A stretch of 64,000 nt of DNA. Source: Talaromyces rugulosus. Lineage: Eukaryota > Ascomycota > Eurotiomycetes > Eurotiales > Trichocomaceae. Positions 62,309 to 64,000 of this stretch are shown one piece after another (the stretch's first letter is position 1; every line of letters begins with the position of its first letter). The notes beneath the pieces were generated by a model that searched no databases, was not told the origin of the DNA, and saw only the letters and a program-made list of their open reading frames with translations. Made by a program: the position numbers and the translations under genes. The stretch spans positions 2,666,001-2,730,000 of the forward strand of contig NC_049562.1 in NCBI RefSeq assembly GCF_013368755.1, in the 5' to 3' direction.

Positions 62309-62819
62309 CTTGTCGGAGCCCTGGGCAGCTTCGGATTCTCACAATTGGGAGCGCAGGAGCAAGCAGTTGCGAAGACAAGAGAAAACGAAACAAGTAGATG
62401 CCAGCAAAGCCTTCGGGGATTTTGTAGAATTGGAGGGGTGGACACTGGGGCGCAAGGCGAAATCGGAGCGCCTGCAATTGGTGACTCACCCGATAAGATA
62501 AGAAGCATTCCGCCCTCCCGGGCCGGACTTGGATTTTGTACAATTATTGTCTGCCATTGGCGGCGTCGTCTATTCTTAGGTTGGCCAAACGCCATCATCA
62601 GTTTGCAAAATGCTATGATTATTCAGGGTACAGGGTAATAAAAGCCACGGACGGTCAGCTCCAAACCGACTGCCAAGCCCATACATGTGTGCATATAATT
62701 ATTGGAAACAACAAAGAAAGAAGAAGAAAAACCGAAACCAAAACCCTTAAACTCCACTGCTGCATGAAGATTCTTCATTCGTCATGTATGCTCCAAAAGA
62801 AAAGTACATGCCAGAGCGT
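62309..62819. other. Intergenic: ASN promoter and UBC9 3' end
   Basis: About 510 bp. Open frames on both strands show no domain. No gene called. Confidence 0.5.
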
Positions 62820-63568
62820 CTATGGCGCGGGGTTTTCTCTCACGACCTGTCGGACCCTTCTCTCATAGGCCGTGCGATCTTTTTTGAATAGATTGTATGC
62901 TTCCGCCTGGGCAGGGGACTCGGGGTTGGGGTCATCCAGAAGATCTTGGACACCAAGGAGAATTTGTTTGATAGTAATCGCAGGCTTCCATGCTTCTTCC
63001 TCATTCAAGATGGATAAGCACACGGTGCCGGAAGGGTACACGTTGGGATGAAATAGCGGTGGGACGAATTTGCCTATGGGTGAGTCACGAATTAGCCTTT
63101 GTAGGTATAACATAGCCTCTCAAGAACGAGTGCGAATGATTGGAATGAGAGCATAGCGACTGCGACTTGGCTGCTTTGAACACAAGGAATTATGGCGTTG
63201 AAACGTACACTTTGGAGGCTTTGTGGGGTATTCTAAAAAAAGTCATCAAGTCAGCACCATACTCATAAATGCCAATAAAAAAAAAAATATAAAGCATGCC
63301 ATCAGTTGGGCACACTTGCCTTCAGGGAAGATCAAATCAAGTTTAAACAACCCGCCATCCCAGAGAGTGCCTGCCTTCCCAGGAATACCGCATTCCCATT
63401 TCTTCATGTCTAGAACACCCTGAGGATTGCGATTTGGTTTTGCGTAGAAGCCGAAAGGGTGGTCTTTGCGCCATTGCTTCCTGCGACATCGGGAGTCAGT
63501 ACATAATCAACATCACCAGTAGGTATTTCTCACCTCTCCTCCGTCAATCTATTCAGACAGAGACTCAT
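62820..63568 (-). CDS. UBC9: SUMO-conjugating enzyme UBC9
   Basis: Four exons (63534-63568, 63320-63480, 63209-63232, 62820-63073) give 157 aa, the usual Ubc9 length. [27 protein letters not shown] begins the E2 fold. [15 protein letters not shown] holds the catalytic Cys, preceded by [16 protein letters not shown]. The C-terminus QVVRENPAP is normal. It transfers SUMO from the E1 to substrates in the nucleus. Intron 2 must use a GC donor (AG|GCAAGT at 63318-63319) to join FPE to EYPTKPP in frame. Exon 3 is only 24 nt. Confidence 0.93.
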
Positions 63569-64000
63569 ATTGAGACGATGAAGCCTTCAAGCCTGTAAGC
63601 TTTGGATGCAGGTAGGACGCTATGAGATGCCAAGATGGAAGAGGCTGAGATGGCTAAGATCTTTGAGAGGTGTAAATGACTAAGATGCCGATATGAGAGA
63701 TATTCTGAGGTGAGACAGGTGTTGAGATGAGAAAGATGCCGAGATAGAAGGTGTTGGAGACGAAACGAAATGCGGGGTAGATGTGATCGCTAGAGGACAA
63801 GCTTCAAACGAGCAACTGAAGTGAGATGTCGAGACCAAACGTGTTATATAGAGCGTATACACGACTAGCAGAGAACTGAGGCGTCGTGTATCCAGAAGTG
63901 GGAGGTAGAGAAGACAAACGATCAGCTGAAAAGCGAGGCGTTGAGAGGTGAAAAGTGACGATGAGTAGAGTGAAATGCGAGAAGCGGAGAAGTGGTGCTG
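63569..64000. repeat. Purine-rich imperfect GAGATG-type repeat region upstream of UBC9
   Basis: The + strand contains many loosely spaced units of the kind GAGATG, GAGGTGAGA, AAGATGCCGAGAT between about 63600 and 63980. On the UBC9-coding strand this is pyrimidine-rich leader or promoter sequence. No coding region. Confidence 0.5.

Overview
The window is nuclear DNA of a filamentous ascomycete. Genes carry many short (about 50-90 nt) GT-AG introns with CTAAC/CTGAC-like branch sites, and the set of genes (Zn2Cys6 regulator, cutinase, RAD52, NDC1, UBC9, fungal dihydroceramide desaturase) is typical of Pezizomycotina. Protein flavour and the neighbourhood of asparagine synthetase next to porin point to Eurotiales (Aspergillus/Penicillium/Talaromyces relatives), but that is inference from memory. 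Exon models were built by hand; all give integral codon counts except one gene (27785-29899).

Layout. 1-10.4 kb is core: a C2H2 zinc-finger protein (+), NDC1 nucleoporin (-), Pep12-type syntaxin (+), and a SAP-domain mitochondrial protein (-). 10.4-13 kb is gene-poor and AT-rich, with a 5'-truncated intron-bearing tRNA-His copy. 13-32.2 kb is an accessory block read entirely on the + strand: a Zn2Cys6 regulator, a beta-lactamase-fold serine hydrolase, an UNC93-type membrane protein, a cutinase, a decayed hAT transposon, two DHA2-type MFS transporters (the second apparently frameshifted), a 104-bp foldback element, and a cysteine-rich secreted protein. 33-47.5 kb returns to core genes: a cytochrome-b5/FMN 2-hydroxyacid dehydrogenase ending in SKI, a TatD nuclease, a protein I do not recognise, an AVT-type amino-acid transporter, a Pro/Lys-rich protein with clathrin-box-like motifs, RAD52, and a UBA-UBX protein. 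47.5-50.4 kb holds a decayed gene. 50.4-64 kb is housekeeping: VAP/Scs2, dihydroceramide delta-4 desaturase, methionine aminopeptidase 2, a J-domain protein, porin/VDAC, asparagine synthetase and UBC9.

The most interesting signal is in the accessory block. Five copies of a palindrome, GCCGA-N6-TCGG-Y, lie only in the three consecutive intergenic gaps around the serine hydrolase, the UNC93-type gene and the cutinase, just downstream of a Zn2Cys6 regulator. CGG half-sites in this arrangement are what binuclear zinc-cluster proteins bind. I propose a small regulon in which the regulator controls secretion of a cutinase, a second esterase/transacylase-like enzyme and a membrane transporter, i.e. 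a polyester or acyl-ester utilisation locus. No polyketide or peptide synthase is present, so it is not a classical secondary-metabolite cluster.
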